Below are positions 62,254 to 64,000 of a DNA stretch of 64,000 bases, one piece after another. Origin of the DNA: Neonectria sp. B-13 (Eukaryota > Ascomycota > Sordariomycetes > Hypocreales > Nectriaceae). The notes under the pieces are model-generated. The model ran no database searches. It saw nothing but the letters and a program-made list of their open reading frames with translations, and was not told the origin of the DNA. Position 1 is the first letter of the stretch. Each line of letters begins with the position of its first letter. The position numbers and the translations under genes are program-made. The stretch is from contig NOKP01000008.1 of assembly GCA_002682825.1 (NCBI GenBank), positions 310,001-374,000 on the forward strand. Reading direction: 5' to 3'.

Positions 62254-63736
62254 TGTCGCGGCTTGTTCTGGTGTTCAACGAAACTGGGGGGTTGAGTTGA
62301 ATATTAGATCCGGTTGGAAGGCAGTCGAGTGGGAGGATAAATGGTGAGTGACAGTTATCACAAGAGCTGCGTCTATTGTAGGTCTAAAGAAGCCGTGTGC
62401 CTGGGTAAAACTTCTTTCGAGTCGTTGGAGGCTTCTCGATGTTGTCTATATACTCTACATCGTCAGTATAAATCGGGTCTCACTACACGGATCCCGATGT
62501 TGTTGCCCATGTCTGGTCACGATATCGACATCTTACCCGACATCGTGCTCGTCGCCCTGCCGATACCGTGTTCAACGCCTTGCCGATACCAAGTTGAAAT
62601 CTTGCCCGACATCTTACAACCAGAGCCCCGATGAGATCCTGTGGTGCAGGCCGGTGGATTTGTCGGGCTGCAGCTCCCGTGAAACTGGCCGAGACCGACC
62701 AGTTCGTCGGCGACCGACCAACACTGGCCTGACCCGGACCGACAAGCTGAAGACAGCACCATCCCGGATTGGTTCTAGTCGTCTACGGAGAAAGCCGAAT
62801 ACTAGTTTTGGTTCGACCGGCCTTTGACTGGTCACTCGATATGTCAGGGCCCCCGTATGCGAATGCGAACTGCGAGAACCTCCGTCACAAGCCGGTGCTC
62901 TCACTCATGGTGTGAGAATCTGACTATTCGACCTGACGTGATACCGCCTCGTGGCGTTTGTCGCATGATACGTCCAGGCACCAAAGAACCAACTCTTTAG
63001 AACATTGCTAATCGCTGAACGAAAGATAGGAGTATTACGCATTTGGTTGAGGTTATGCAGGCCTTCGTCAACAGCTCAACTAACACAACCGATAGAGAAT
63101 CACCACCAAGATCAGACGAGTAGAACCATACATAGGTGCCAGATTTCAGATTGGACGATGTTACACTTTCTACCCTGAATTACTTGTTTCTGTTGTTTTC
63201 GTCGACTAACCAGAGTAACTATCGTAGCCTCCATATCTGGTGTCTCTAGCTTGATTGCGGCCTATTCACAACAAATCGAATTCACATCATTCATCACAAG
63301 AAACAATTCTCGTGCATCTTCTCTTTCAGGTTTCTGTAAAAAGTGTTTTCTAACCGGTTTTCAATTTTTCTCATCTTCTTGACTGTATTGAATCGCTCAA
63401 TTTTCAAACTGCCTCCTCATGTTCTTGGACCCAATAAACAACTCTAACAACTTCTATTATTAACTATCAATCACCGCTTCATCAACGAGGCGATTTAGGC
63501 TCTGTATCTCTAGCCGCATCTGTAACTGAAATCAAAACATAACTATCAATCTATCTATATACCGATATTAGCTCATTCACCTTTTCCAGTTTGTTGTGAT
63601 GAACGAGATCTTCCACTCGAGGCCCGACCCCGTAGCACCCATTGGAGCGCGCAGTCTATTGCTCCCAAGAAGAAAGCAAAAGTGACGAAATGAGTGACGA
63701 GCTGTTGTAGAGCAGTTTTGTTTTATCGGGATAAGT
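62254..63736 (-). promoter_or_regulatory. Mirror copy of the PKS promoter region
   Basis: Inverse copy of 44478-45960 including all candidate sites: TCGCATTCGCA at 62858-62868, TCG-N5-CGA at 62707-62717 and the two repeat pairs at 62530-62613, all on the minus strand. No additional gene is present. Confidence 0.5.
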
Positions 63737-64000
63737 TTAGTGGCCGGCAAGCGCCGCCATGTCGATCTTCCCCCACGGCATAAGCAGCGAGCACACTAGA
63801 GTCACAGCCCCAGCGGCGACCACGGTGCCGAAAACCCGGCGAATGGTGGATGCAACCGCGTGGACGGCGATTTGGATGATTTCCGGGTCAGCTGAAGCGA
63901 AGATGGGCGACAAGGTGCCCGCAAGACCAGATCGCACGTAGTCGTCGGGGTAGCCGTAGCCCTCGTAACCGTCCTTGAGCGAGTTGAAACCCAGGTTCTG
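63737..64000 (-). CDS. Inverted partial copy of the MFS transporter (C-terminus)
   Basis: The last 87 codons plus stop of the exporter at 42605-44477, reading off the right edge of the window. Sequence matches the left copy. Whether a full second gene exists depends on sequence outside the window. Confidence 0.9.
   Translation of the reverse strand, partial: QNLGFNSLKDGYEGYGYPDDYVRSGLAGTLSPIFASADPEIIQIAVHAVASTIRRVFGTVVAAGAVTLVCSLLMPWGKIDMAALAGH

Larger units (their letters stand above)
54257..64000 (-). repeat. Right arm of the >9.7-kb inverted repeat
   Basis: Reverse complement of 44214-53957. The outermost bases of the window still match the left arm, so the repeat continues beyond 64000. 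Bases 54058-54256 lie inside the right contig but have no counterpart in the left arm because that contig ends earlier. Confidence 0.95.

Overview
The window is filamentous ascomycete DNA. The evidence is short GT...CTAAC...AG introns (mostly 45-95 nt), type I iterative PKS and PKS-NRPS genes, Zn2Cys6 regulators, a CFEM/PTH11-type receptor and a WSC-type wall protein. It reads as a secondary-metabolite supercluster or two adjoining clusters. I cannot name the species or the product.

Left block (1-17.2 kb): the 3' part of a hybrid PKS-NRPS (KS lies off the left edge; AT-DH-MT-ER0-KR-ACP-C-A-T-R are visible), then a divergently transcribed epoxide hydrolase / group A FAD monooxygenase pair, and a DHA14-type MFS exporter. 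Middle block (17.7-33.6 kb): a Zn2Cys6 regulator, a CFEM seven-helix receptor of PTH11 type, a complete cytochrome P450, an ankyrin-repeat protein with a STAND-type N-terminus, a GPI-anchored choice-of-anchor-L/WSC surface protein, and a BBE-type flavin oxidase with both covalent-FAD residues. Right block (34.0-54 kb): a NAPE-PLD-like metallo-hydrolase, a LovC-like trans-enoyl reductase, an AflR-like Zn2Cys6 regulator, a second MFS exporter, and a second highly reducing PKS that ends in a reductase domain with no NRPS module (KS-AT-DH-degenerate MT-ER0-KR-ACP-R). Neither megasynthase has a usable ER, and only one trans-ER gene is visible, so it may serve one or both.

From 44,214 onward the window is a mirror image. 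Positions 44,214-53,957 reappear in inverse orientation at 54,257-64,000 around a run of exactly 100 N. The second PKS is therefore present twice, head-on into the gap and unfinished in both copies, followed by a second copy of the 3' end of the MFS gene. The arms look identical even in intergenic DNA. That makes a scaffolding or haplotig artefact the first hypothesis, with a very recent palindromic duplication the alternative.

Other points of interest are promoter motif arrays. TCGC is repeated 11 times in 102 bp between the NAPE-PLD-like and trans-ER genes, and the 11-mer TCGCATTCGCA is shared with the PKS promoter. There are eight same-strand TCGGT motifs between the epoxide hydrolase and monooxygenase, and an exact AflR-type TCG-N5-CGA site upstream of the PKS. 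Gene models were spliced by eye; in every complete model the exon lengths sum to a multiple of three.
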